From assembly GCA_936450465.1 (NCBI GenBank), contig OW388296.1, forward strand, positions 55,852,431 through 55,916,430: a stretch of 64,000 nucleotides of DNA, in the 5' to 3' direction. The notes under the pieces were generated by a model. That model was not told the origin of the DNA, did no database searches, and worked only from the letters and a program-made list of their open reading frames with translations. This document shows, piece by piece, positions 46,341 to 59,148 of the stretch (position 1 is the stretch's first letter; each line of letters starts with the position of its first letter). The DNA comes from Gibbula magus (lineage: Eukaryota; Mollusca; Gastropoda; Trochida; Trochidae). The translations under genes were made by a program, and so were the position numbers.

Positions 46341-49300
46341 AACAAACTAATAAACTAATTCTTTATTGTTAATTATAAAATAAGCTAGCAAATACATGGT
46401 CATCATTAATAAATATTCTAAAATGCGGTAGTTATTGAAATTACTGGACAATTATACGTGATTTGTGTTTGTCCAATATAAACAGATTAGTGATTATACT
46501 CCATCGTATTGTGAGCATTAACGTAATGTCGTCATGTATTATAACAAAGGGAGATAATTTTATCAATGGTTAAGTTTGGTATCAATCAAAGTTAAGGAAC
46601 CTTACTTATATGTATGTAATCAGGGGAGGTTAGATAGAGACTTTACTTTCAGTAAGTTCGTTATATGGGATTTTTTGTTCATTAAGCCTTTTTACTAGTT
46701 AAGACTAACAAATTATCGTTTTTTCAAAAGATAAAACTTTGCATTCAAATATAACTAATTCCCATAGGACGTCAAATACACATATTCATGATCATTTATT
46801 CTATAGAGTGTGTATTTTCAATGTGTGAGGCCCATAAATTCAGATCATTTCTCCAAGGGCCTCCCAAATCCCCATACTTCCACGACATACATACATAAAT
46901 TATTCCTCTCGTGCATAGGATAACATGCATCACTCAAGAAACCAGAGATGAGATACTTTCTCCTGTAACTATTTTAGTACTCCCACTGCAGATAAGTATT
47001 ACAATTATAAAGATAATATAATCGTAAGCATGATTTGATGATATTATGTTGCAGACGTTATTTACAAAATGTTTTACCTTCTGTTTATTTTCTTTTATTT
47101 TCTGTAACAATTAAAAAAAAATATAAGTGTTTCATAAACTAAATAGAAATGCAGTCCATGCTCTATCCATATACGTTAAAACAACCATGTGTATCATCAA
47201 ACTTTGGTGCAGTCATTTCACTGGCTCGTTATCAACATCCTACAAGCATTAAATCTAATCATTCCTGAAATCTAAAAGAACCATGGAAGTCTCAAAGGAA
47301 ACAGATAACGCGCGATAATTCGACAAATTCAATTATATTAATGCAGGAACAAGGTGTTGGATAAAAAATTCCATAAACATCGATTTGCTTGTCATTATTC
47401 AGGTGAAACCATAATTTACTAGGAATGTATCAAGTCAAAAGGATTGTGTAAAGCAGCAGTATTGAAATGAAATCTCTGCTCCACGGAACTGAACTCAACA
47501 AGGAATGGCAATGCCCCTACATCACCTCATTGTTTCATTATTCATGATTTTGTTATATAAACCAATTGTTCAGATTTTAATGAAAACAAAATAGAACTTA
47601 TACAGATTGAAGCAGCCAGAATAGTATCTGGATGAAATTTGCCTTAATAGTTTATATTTGGAGACAGGGTGGGCTCCATTAAAACAAAGACAAGAGAAAA
47701 AAGTATCCTATTCCACAAAACAATGACAAACAAATGTCCCTAGGGCTCATACCTATCTGATTTACTTTGCCTACATAAGCAAGATTTTATTAATAAACCT
47801 AACATATAGATGTTGTGTATATTTTCAGCCATTATTAATATGCAGCCATCTAGCATTTAAGAATCATTGTATTAGTTTATTTAATGTTTTTAGCATAAAA
47901 CACAGTATATCTCAGGAATGTATCGTTATATATATATATACTGTTTGCTTTAAATGATTTTCAGTGTTGTTTTTCCCTGTGCAATCTGTATATATTTGTC
48001 ACATTATTGTTATGTAAATACTACGAGAATTTGTTTTACATTCTGTCAAACTGCACTGTAGATTTATTTCATATATCACAGTGTAAAATATGTCTTGATT
48101 AACAATGGTTATATCTTTAATAATAATGATGATATAATCATTTGTATGAATTGTTACAAATTGTAATAACATCCCCACAAAATGCCCGATAAATTAACTT
48201 TGAAGGATTTGATGACACAAACGAATTGTTGAATTAAAGTTCACTTCCGAATGAATCTTGCAAAGGCAACATGCACTGGATCAAAAGATGACATGACTTT
48301 CATTTCTTTCATCAGCTTCCTTCAAAACGGTTTCATTAATTAAGAGAGCTTACACAATATTCAGTATAGAGAAAATCCTCAGTTTGCAAAGACATGCCCC
48401 GAGCTTTACATCCCATCTGTTCGGGGAATTGACAATAGTGTTGATTCTTAAGGGATTTCATTGAAGTGAGATCAAGCGGTAACATCATTGTTTGTTAGAT
48501 CAAACGACTTTTGAAATAACTTGTCTTTTGAACTTACCATCGCACAGATCAAATCAATCATTCATGTAATCTAATATCTAATTGAAAGGAGTCACATATT
48601 TACTTTACTGATGCTACAAAAGAGATGAACGATAGACATTGTTGTATTGTGAAAGAATTTAGACCCATTGTATTTACTGTAATAACGAATTTTTGCAAAA
48701 TCGGAGCTGTTTATTCATTCATTTGAAAATATTGATTGTAAATATCCATAATGGCAAGAAAACTATAAAAAAAAAAATGAATATTGAAACTTGTTTACAC
48801 GGTTTAGAATTAATCAATTTAAAACCTTTTGAAAAATAAATGTTCAACCATTTATTGGAAAATCTCTGTGGTTTCCAGTAAGGGTAAGATATTAAAAGAT
48901 GTTCTCAGAAAATAACCTCAATGTGGAAAACATTAGCATCTCGTGACCAATGCAGACAGCTCGTGTTATCTCTTCACATGCAACACTGAACTGATAATAT
49001 CCAATCATTATATCCTGCTTAGATGGTGTCTTATTCACCATTAGGCAAGTAAACGGTAATAACTATACAGCAATGGCCTCAGTTTGATATTGATGAATTT
49101 GCTTGCCAATAGTTGTTTGAAGTGTGTAAGATGAGCAGAGATTCCATGAGACATGGCAACAGTAATAACGGTAATAGTGATCATATCAAAACATGCAAGT
49201 AATTTTTTATTTTTTTTTGTATCTTGTATTTGTAACAGATAACAGAAACAAACCGAACATTCATTCATTTATATCAGTTCCCTTCATATACATCTTGAAC

Positions 49301-49644
49301 AGTTGCAGAATATGCATATCATTGTAGATACATATCCAGCATGACTTGTCTATATCGCCTCAATATCATCAGCAAAGAACAAACTAAGTCAAACATATGA
49401 AATATTCAAAACTTGCCACTACCGCTCCCGTAATACTTTTTACACTTTCTTCTTTTATGGAACTACATTTTATATATGGAATATTTCAATGATGTTTTTT
49501 TTGCCAAAGTAAGGCCAGACTGTTCAATGAGTCTATAATTAACATGAAATAATGGATCACACTTCAAATGGTCAGATGTATTCTTCTTTGTATATGTCTA
49601 TTTCTTTTCTTTCAGAATACTTTTTGTCAGACTAAGATTTAAAA

Positions 49645-49735
49645 TGACGTCAATGTCGGAGACATTAGCTGCTACAGGCCACAAGGAAGGAATCTGAAAA
49701 CATCCTGTTATCTTCGGTTTAATCTATTAACGTCA
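49645..49735. promoter_or_regulatory. CRE-like site pair, block C (second site mutated)
   Basis: TGACGTCA at 49645-49652 is intact. The partner reads TAACGTCA at 49728-49735, one base off consensus. The spacer remains similar to A and B. Confidence 0.25.
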
Positions 49736-50474
49736 CAAATATGACACAAGTTTCAAATTCATTTCCTTAAAGATTGATTGCCAGATTCTCGACAATGTGT
49801 GTAACAAATAGTTGAACAGATACTGTTAAAACTTGTTTATTCTCAAATAAAAGTAGATATCAGTGTTTCATTCACGAGTCAAACGTTCCTTTGATTGTGT
49901 ATTGATTACTGCTGTACCAATCAAGGATACCTTGTAATGTCAGGTCTCTGGTCAAGACCTAGACACTATTCTGATCTAATCAGTCTGTCTCTACAAACAA
50001 TGAGCCTTGTTTAACCCCTGTTTCTCATTCTGCTCGACCTTCGCTAATTGCCTTCTTCCCCTGTGAGACTAGTGTGATCAATATGGTTGTGATGTTTAAA
50101 TGAGATAACAGATGTACTTACTGACATACTTTCGTACCTACATGTAGAATATACATTAACTACATATATGCTGAAGCGAAAAGAACCAGTAATAAAAGAA
50201 CTCAAATCTTGAAAATGATAAGCTAACATTTGCATTAATGTACACAAACCATACATTACCACACATAAATAGTTTTACTACTGTACCTACTACACATCGT
50301 GTGAATATATCGTTGCGATGATTTTGGAAGTCTAACTTTGTATAATAAAAAAAGGATCCAGTGAATTTAGCGCCGCTTTTGGCAGTATTACAACCATTAG
50401 TGGCATAACTTTTTTAACTTTTTAAATTTTCAGCTCAGATTTTCTCAGAGTGCCTGCATGAGATGATCATAGTT

Positions 50475-50983
50475 CACTGTCGGCCAAAAGAAACGCCTTC
50501 TTGGTTTCTCTCAAAATGAAAGATGAAATAATTTCTGAAATATAATTCATAGTGGTCTCCACGTTATACTGAAATAATAATTAAGTCCAATGAAATCCTT
50601 GAAAAATGTGATTCGAGTCAATAACATTCATGAAAACACGCCTAATGAAGACAGCTATTTCTGTTTGATTTACTTGCTCGCCGTTCCCACGTACACCTAT
50701 AGCGTCATCACTACTTCAATGCGAATGCGTGCCTGTATTGTTGCTCTAGGTTGTATGAAAATATGTTTCAAAAGTTTTTCTGATCAAGCACTGATCGAAA
50801 ACTGATCAATTCTGTTGTCTCATTTCAACAATCGCCGTTCTTTTGCTACATGACAACTGAAATATAAATATGTTATGCAGAAATGGTACAAATTCATAAT
50901 GCTATAATATTACTAAACTGTTCATTATAGTTTTTACGAAATATTATAAGAAATATGGTAGACATTTCTTTTGGCCGACAGTG
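50475..50983. mobile_element. MITE with 19-bp perfect inverted ends, block C
   Basis: Ends CACTGTCGGCCAAAAGAAA (50475-50493) and its exact complement (50965-50983). The right flank is TA, while the left flank is TT and may be mutated. Blocks A and B lack the segment. A 12-bp direct repeat gtataataaaaa also occurs at 50340-50351 and 50983-50994, so the insertion may have been more complex or included 50352-50474. The termini match those of 9993-10523 at 15 of 19 positions. Confidence 0.85.
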
Positions 50984-52767
50984 TATAATAAAAATTGTGT
51001 TCAATATGGTTTTGCATTGATTGATTCTACATTCTACACTGATTTGATTGCAAATAATTTGATTGTTGGTAATTTTATTACCATTTCCTATTCGATGTGT
51101 TCATGTTATGATACTTTCACTTCATATGGTCTCTATCTGTGTGCTGGTGTGGTCGATGTTATTATGATATAATGTTATAAAATCGTATTGGATAATTACA
51201 ATATTCCATTTCCTTGTCATTGATTGAGTTGATATAATCGTGTTATTCGATACACACTATGCTTCGTCAATGACACAAGATTATTCATATTCACATTCTT
51301 CTTTCAGTTGTCACATCACAAAACGGTCTTTTGCGGTTCCTGGCATGACGGTGTCATAAATGTGATACTACAATGTAGCATATTTAGTAATCTGCTTTTA
51401 TTGTATTACTATGCATCAAATTAAGTTCACCTATATAATAATTTGTACTGTCATTGAAATGGGTTTCAGATAATTATAAGTCCCTTACCTTCTTCATCGA
51501 TTTCTTTAGCTCTTCTATTTGTATTACAGAGCATATGCTTCATAAATCCACACGGAACCAGTGTACCATATAAATAATTCAATAAATGTATTTTAATCAT
51601 AAAATCGAATTCTATCTATCTATAGATTTATTCATTTTCTTCCTCTTATTGTTAGTGTTCTCTTCCACCATTGATGCCTCCACAGGTCATATATTGCCAA
51701 TGATAACTTCAAAACGTCGTCATGTCGCTATTTGATCACTGGAAGCTAGTAATCCTATGATTACTTTCTTAACAATGTACAGAGAGTAATCATTTAAAGA
51801 AAGAATCATAGAGATGAAGCTATCTTTATGTAGCTGTAGTTGTATGTAGAAGTGAATCAGCAAGTTTAATCTCTTTCATTTGGAATAATCAACTATCATA
51901 TCAGATTCTGTTAAGCTTCTCTTAACTTAATATTAGTGTAGCCCACCAACTAAACAAACAAAAGAGGAACAAAATACAAGTTAAAGAACATAAAATGACA
52001 TAAGGCAATTAGTGGTGTATTTATTCCATTTTAAAGAAGTGAAGAAAAACTGTATTTCATTTATCAAATGTGCAAGGTTTTCTATAGCCATTCATTATTG
52101 ATGTGTTCATTTTAGGAAATTAAATTATTTTAGACTCTTGTTCACATCAGAGGTCAGGGTAGATTGAATGGATCAAATGGTGAGAAGGAGATTACAGCTA
52201 AAGTCAATAGCAAGATCGAGACATGTTGAAACGTATGGTCTTTGGGTCTGGATTGGACAGTCTTACCAAGTAATCAGTCTGTCTTGACAAACACAGAGCC
52301 TGATTACTCGTTTCTGTCCTCCTGATCTGTCTGTGCTCATTGATTGTTTATACAGATAAATAGTTCTGGACAGTGTATTGAACTTAATTTGGAGCATAAA
52401 AAATTAAACTTAAATTGATTAATTTGATTTTAATCGGTATTTACGTTCACAAATATGAAACGACGACTGATCAATAGGCCTGTAAGCCAACCTCACCACT
52501 TCAAACCACCACTTATATTTTATCGATGATTTTTTTCAAGGCACTGATTAAGTTCTAGTAAACTTTTCCCCTTTCTTAGATTAATACATGTTTTCATGGT
52601 TCCCTTCAACAAACGTATGGAGCTGCTTATTAATATTATTAATATTATAATATCAACATTTGACTTCACTGATCCTACAGAACAGTAATTCTCTTATTCA
52701 GGAGAAATCAACCAAAATATCATATTAAGCTTTTTAAAAGCCATTTCATTTTGAAATATAATTAATA

Positions 52768-53301
52768 TACTCATGGTAAAAATGGTTGACACCCCTAAAC
52801 AGGAAATTGATTTTAGCAAATAAATGCATGGACAATTAATAATGTTCGATATTATGGTATTTTCGAAATTAAATGGCACAAAGACATGATGTCCAATATA
52901 TAACAATTGCCATGTATGTATAGTGTGCGAATGAGACTCCATGAAAGATTTTGTGTATATTTGGGTTCAGTAGAAATTTGTTTTCAAGTGCAACTTTACA
53001 TTATTTATTAGAACCAAAATGAGAACACTCAAACACTGTAACAATATATCAATGCCAAGATCTCAGGACACAAGGAATGAATTCTTTTGTATAAATTTCA
53101 TTTTTCTTATATTCCTCTTTCTTTGGTTTTTTAAAGTACAAGTGGAAAAGAAGCAGATGCTCAAGGAAATTATTTTTAAAAAAGACATCCAGTGGTAACA
53201 TGTTTTATCAAAAAAATAATCGAACCTGACACGTTACGCTGTTTATATAACATTTCATTCCTATAACAATTTGGGGGTGTCGACCATTATTACCATGAGT
53301 A
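52768..53301. mobile_element. 534-bp TA-flanked MITE, block-C-specific
   Basis: Terminal inverted repeats of 28 bp with two mismatches, starting TACTCATGGTAAAAATGG and continuing to gacacccc, flanked by TA at 52766-52767 and 53302-53303. Block A has no counterpart between 32260 and 32270. The interior is A+T rich without coding capacity. The TA target fits the Tc1/mariner superfamily. Confidence 0.9.
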
Positions 53302-53489
53302 TATATACCACTATAGAAGTAGAATTGTGGTTGTATGCGTTTCTGTAATGTATGATGACCAAGCACGACAATCATGATGGTTTTCTGTTGACAATATAGA
53401 CAACCTTTGTGAAGCACCAGATACTCACGAGGGGAAATATAGTAAATGTGTTGTGTAAGACTTTCTTATATAGACGAACGTAATCAAGG

Positions 53490-53830
53490 ACCAGTTACTC
53501 CCAAAATATCTGACTCATTCAGCTGATGCATGTTCAGTGTCCAGTTGATCCTGTTTATGGACAACATATTGAGTCTGTATCCACTTTGAATTCTAAAATA
53601 CTTGGAGATACATAAAAGTGTGCCAATGATGTTATTACAACGTTGCTGTGATCCAATAAGAGGATCTATTGTTTCATTAACTGACTATGGTACTGAACAC
53701 TTGGGCAGTTGTGTACAGTTAATGTGACTTTGATAGATTGGCAATTGGGTTCTTTTTGTTTGACAGTTTAATGAACAAGTTTCGGGTACGGGTAAGTCTT
53801 TGCTCACTTGTCACTTTGTATAATGCATTA
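53490..53830 (+). repeat. Recurrent module M1, block C
   Basis: Counterpart of A's second copy (32395-32745): it shares tgatccaataagaggatcta, gtttcattaactgactatgg and tttgctcacttgtc. Confidence 0.75.
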
Positions 53831-54714
53831 CTTGATAACATGTAGTAGGGTATGTTATTTATGTGACAAAACATCAAATAAGTGACATGTCTTTGAAATT
53901 ATCATAATATTAACCATATATGTATAATGGCAAAATCTAGTCGTTCAACATTTTTAGAAGCATTCAAGGACAAAGAAAAGTATATACATGTGAAAATATA
54001 TTACAACGAATATTCTCTCCTACAACGAACCTCTTAACTTTTTATTATTTCGTAACATATGTTCTTTTCCAATTTGAAAAGTTACAAAGTAGAATGTTAA
54101 TCTTGATTAAAATGCCAATTAAACATTTCTGTTTTCGTTTTCTTTGTGTCTGGGGGTTGCTTCAAATCTGGCGATCAATACGCTGATAACTTGGAGTGGA
54201 CTGATTCATCTAGATCATGATATATATACATTGTTTATGTGCTAATATGTGCTAATAGTGCTGTTATTGCTATGATTTGCAGTAAAAAAAAGTCTGAAAC
54301 TAGCGAGTTATTGGTGATACTGCACTAAACTTCAATGTAACATCACATCAAGACATATCTCTACAGTAGACAGATTTGCTGAGCCTTTGCCTCCTCAAAA
54401 TCATAGAGAAAATCGACGTTGCAGTACCAAACTTAAAACGTTTACAGAAAGTGTGTGTCAATTTCTTCCAAATTATAGTTCAAGAAATAGTGTTGGCCTT
54501 TTTCATTTGTTTCCGATTTGAATTTTCTTTACTTAATTTTTATTCATCAAATAATGTTCGAAAATGAGTTTAAATTGAAAAACATGTTTTAAAAGTATTT
54601 AATCTCATAAAAGATACCAGATAAAACTAAATTTACGGATAAATTGCTATTCAGTTCTATCTATCCATAATAAAGTGATATATAGCTAGGGTGCTTTGTT
54701 CCCTAGAGATACCT

Positions 54715-54880
54715 AATACAATATCCACTACTGACATCAAAGACTGATGGTATACCAATAAAGGCGAACAAGAACTGCAATTAACTTCAAAGAGGTCTTC
54801 ATTGCATCCGAGTCACTGTGTCTATCCACAAGCTGGGCGGTTTAATTCCATGTCAGTAAGATACATTCACTGTAGTTGAA
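54715..54880 (+). other. Conserved non-coding module M2, block C
   Basis: Counterpart of 33607-33780 with the 37-bp core (from about 54757) unchanged and ctgggcggtttaattccatg as in block B. Confidence 0.6.
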
Positions 54881-55960
54881 ATAGGCCCAGTGATAACCCT
54901 TCGACAATTAAGGGTGTTACCGCTGTTATATAGTAGGAGTATTCCAGACTGAAGTCTGTGAGGTCTTCTTTGATAGAAAGAACATTTTGCGAACTCTTTC
55001 ATTGGTCAGAACTCGGCAATATTCCTGTTCTTTGAACTTCCAATATGTCTTAATTAGATCCCAGCATAGAGGGACAATGGCAACCAGTATCCATTGTGAG
55101 TGAATTAAGCAGGTGCTCATGGACTAGTGTATAGCTGGATATTCAAACAAATACATTTCCTCGTCTCCGTCTTCATCGTTTCATCAAGTTCAGTGATGTA
55201 GTTATACAGTTAAGTAATTATGAAGTTTGAATTCTGTGTACATGTAGATAAGCTGAAAGTAATTTTCACATAGGATAAAACTTAACTTTCCAGATGGTAC
55301 TGAACAGAAATTGTATCAGCAAGGACGTTTTGTAAATAAACATTTGTTTCTTAATTTGTGGTTTGTGAATTGTATATACATGTTTGTGAACATATTCTAA
55401 TCCAAATCGTTTAGATGTAACGTTTATGAATATTTTTATCGGGTGATTCTCATCAAGTTATCAATTATCTGTTTCTTACTCCAAACAACCGCAAAAAGTC
55501 AAATAAATAGTTGCTATTGTCTTCACTCTGTAACACCTATCTATGGCCATAACACATTATTTCAGAAACGCTTAAATGTGCAAGTGTTAATAGAAAATTA
55601 ATAAGAAATTAAACCTGTTTTAGAACATTAAAAATTTTATTATTTTTTGTTGAGGTCAAATAAAAAAAAGATGGAAGCAACGATACAACACAATCTGATA
55701 CAGACTATATATCGTGTAACTGTAGCTTCATTTTCTCATTGATTAACAGTTTGGTGAACTCAAAACTATTCCCTGAACTTAGCTATATGTAAGGTTCAAA
55801 GACAAAGAGAATCAATAATAATCACATAAAACTACAATCCAGTGAGGAATAAAAGATTAGACATTACACAGTACAAAGCTTCAAATGCCAAAACATCAAA
55901 GAGTGCAAGATCCTTCTTCTGCCTATGTTGGTGATTGTGCAAAAAAAAGGTCATGACGAA

Positions 55961-56000
55961 GGTTAGAAGCTAAAATTAAAGGTTAGAAGCTAAAATTAAA
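55961..56000 (+). repeat. Tandem duplication, 2 x 20 bp
   Basis: The 20-bp unit ggttagaagctaaaattaaa is repeated twice without change. Blocks A and B have a single related unit (gatagaagctaa near 34410 and 44418). Confidence 0.95.
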
Positions 56001-58564
56001 CGTCGCTATACATAATTACAAGCTACTTAATATTGCATTGCAAATACTTCCACAAGACTAGTTATGTTAATGCGAACATCTTATGTAATTTCACGCAGTT
56101 CCTAATGGTTTCCTACACAATTTATGGAAGTAATTTATAACTGCTTTAAATCTATAATGGTGATAATATTTGATTTCATTGACAGATTATCATTTTGGAA
56201 TTTTTATCATGGTTAAAAATGTGTGTTAGGTATAGATTGACAACGAAACCGTTAAGGTCTCTGAAAGGCATTTAGAAATGTCATACACAAAAACAGGATA
56301 ATTTTCTTGATAACAACTTCTTTAATGTGAAAATACACGACGTTAAGGAGAATATACTCACTCCCACATCCTTATATTTTATTTTATTGTATAAATAATG
56401 ACACATTACCTATATTTACAAGAATATATGTTCAAGCAAGCCGTAATTTTGCAACGAGCACCAAATAGTCCTGGTTATCAATTTTGAATTTCTAAGGCAT
56501 ATACAAATAATGAGACAAATTTATCTATAATGCATGCTTGAATGTTCATGATTGCTAGTAGCCTCCATGTACTATTAAGCACTTAACTGTTAGCTGTTCT
56601 CAACGTGTGTAACATATAAATATACTAATACATGTAAACCATTTCTTCATGGTTAATTATTAGATAAGCTAGCGCATACATGAACATCATTTAGAAATAT
56701 TCATATATACGGTAGTTATTGATATTGCTGGGCAATTATACGTTATTTCTGTTTGTCCAATATAAACAAATCTCCAGTAATCATATTCCAGACATCGTAT
56801 TGTGAGCACTAAACGGCGATATATTATGCGTCAACAAACCATTGTAAATGGACACCCTCATCATGTGTTATAACAAAGGGAGATACTTTTATCAATAGTT
56901 GATTTGGGTATCAGTCAATGTTTTCTCTAATACTAAGTGGGAACAACTGAGTGTTTTTCTAAAAAGAATACAATATCATTCACAACGTCATTAACAGAAT
57001 TTACAGAAAATTTAGTTTATAAGGACGTCTCATGTGAATCTACATTTTTCATCAAATACATATATGCATTCACTGTCAATGTCTTCAGTTTTCTCAATAT
57101 ATGCATTCACTTTGCTACATCCTTGTTCACAAATCAAACTATACCTGAAATCAAATTCAAATTAATGTGTTTTAAGGGTACGTGAGTGTGATGTGACTCC
57201 GGCTTCAGAAATAGAATCAGAGCCCATTAGGCTGAAGGAAGTTTGAAATAGACAATAATTACCGTTATCAATCTTATAAAATTGTTATGGAGGAGATAAT
57301 GGGTTCGAGTGAATACTATAATCACTGTACCTACACACATTATCTGAGGGATCTACGAAAGTGACTTGATTAGTGGTTGCATGTCAAACTTCACACTATT
57401 CTCAGTACTTCGGGACCAAATGTCATTTACTGCGGCAAGATCCATCGATTTTCTATAACTGCATACCACCTTGGAGAGCGTATGAATTGATTTTTGAGGT
57501 TTTGGGAGATATAAGGTTGTGTTTGTTTTAAAAAAAAGAACCAGCTGCCCTGTAGCTCATGAGGCTTTGCTGGATTTAATATCGGGAACTGATGGTTAAC
57601 AAATCTATAAATTATAATCCCAATTTGGACATAAAATTCGGAAAACGATATTCCAACTTGTTTTTTTAAATAAGTTTGTAAGGAAGTTGAAATAAAAGGT
57701 AGAAACTGATTATATGGTCCCTTGTGAGTTCTGACAAGAAAAAGAAAATATTGTGATAATTCCATTTCCTACAGTTGTATATGTACAGTGTACATGTATG
57801 TCTTCTTCATACCGAACCACTTGTGATCATAAAGATAAGGATTATTTCGATACTAACCATGTCAATAATCAATAGTAAATTTGACAAAACACAACAGTAA
57901 AGGAAGTAAAACCCATCATGATTGTTCCAAAAGAAGCACGTATGACCTTTAATGAGCACTGTGCTAATTGGCAATTAATTGCTCCTAATAAGTAAGATTT
58001 ATGGCGGTCTTATCTGCCGAGTTTTGAAGCCAAAAAGCTCTCCCTTCATTTCCTGTTGTTTCCGGATACTCCATTAGGAAAGTCCATTGCTCTTACTTTG
58101 TATACTTAACCTCGAGGTCTCGAGGAAGCTGATATGTCAAAGTACCATTCTGTATTATACTAGTCATGCAATGTACAGACAAGTGACACTGCTGGTGTTG
58201 TTAGGGTGAAATATGTATATTGTTCCATGAACTCAACGTTTTCTATAAGCAATGAAAACATTGACAATTTGTTTTCTTCTGGTTTTGTTTAAAGATAGTC
58301 AATAACTTCTAATCATTATTTTATGGAAAATCAAATAGACAATTGCAGTTTGCTGATGTGATATATGTTTATGTTCGACACTTATTTTTCGAGGAAAATG
58401 TCATTTCAAAGTTTAATTTCAAAACATTTAGTTATGTAGCCAGTGTGTCATGAATACATTGAAAATTTACATTCGTCCCAACTGATCTTATGTTATCATC
58501 TTCAGACAGACCTCGGGTGTGTAAACACTATCAGTAATTCTCCTACTTCGTCGTCGCCTGGCCA

Positions 58565-58951
58565 CGTGGGAACGTTTATGAATTCAAGCATAATACGTAT
58601 CATCTATTAAAAATAGGAAAATTCGTAGTATATATAGTAAATTTCGTTGTGGTGTTTTACCATTACATAGAGGTTGGTAGATTTTCCAAACCGGTTACTC
58701 CTTTATCAGACAGAACTTGTAAATATTGTGATTCAAATACTGTTGAAGATGAAATTCATTTTATGATTAACTGTAAATTTTATTCTGATTTAAGATATGA
58801 TTTATGGAAATTAATAGGTGATGCATATCCCTCCTTTTGTCATCTTTCACCGGTAGAACAGTTGATCTTTTTAGTAAATAGCGAACTTGTTATTCCCCTC
58901 TCTGCACTACTTAATTCAATGTTTGGGCGTCATAGTGAATGTATCCCACTC
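58565..58951 (+). pseudogene. LINE ORF2 C-terminal fragment with CCHC zinc knuckle
   Basis: The plus-strand frame opening at 58649 (101 codons) encodes a C-X2-C-X9-H-X4-C knuckle (C24, C27, H37, C42 of that frame) within the pattern VEDEIHF...C..YSDLR, typical of the zinc-binding region after the reverse transcriptase of many animal non-LTR retrotransposons. Just upstream, the expected KFRCGVLPLH stretch lies in another frame (58639-58668), and the segment before it returns to the first frame. This is best explained by a 1-bp loss in the A run at 58609-58613 and a 2-bp loss near 58668. The endonuclease and RT domains are absent: the copy is 5'-truncated and dead. The clade (Jockey/I-like or other) is unresolved. 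Confidence 0.85.
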
Positions 58952-59148
58952 TAAATCGTTTTATCATTTTATCCAGTTTTGACTTATATTTTAACATCTA
59001 TTTTAAACTTTAATGGTATCAAAATGTCCATTTCGGTCTCATAGGCCGTTCGGCCGGATGTTGTTTTTTTAAACGTCTGTTGATAATGTGATATAATGTA
59101 AAACAACATATGACACATTAATAAAGTATATTTCTTCTTCTCTTCTTC
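58952..59148 (+). mobile_element. LINE 3' UTR and simple-repeat tail
   Basis: Follows the stop of the zinc-knuckle frame. It contains ctcataggccgttcggcc (59038-59055) and ends aataaagtatatttcttcttctcttcttc. A polyadenylation-like signal followed by a TTC-rich tail is the expected 3' terminus of the element. Confidence 0.7.

Larger units (their letters stand above)
37755..48150 (+). repeat. Triplicated block, copy B (about 10.4 kb)
   Basis: Matches block A from attccatgtatttgttga (37755 versus 25515) to about 48150. Relative to A it lacks about 1.1 kb (A 26650-28000, lost near 38890) and about 1.2 kb (A 32250-33430, lost near 43230). B-specific insertions are the LINE tail at 41240-41385, the remnant at 41999-42104 and the large element at 45045-46340. 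No coding exon is supported. Confidence 0.9.

Noticed and set aside
57427..57765. 112-codon minus-strand frame, among the longest in the window
   Set aside because: No family resemblance, no start or splice context and no second copy to test constraint. A frame of this length is plausible by chance in 64 kb.
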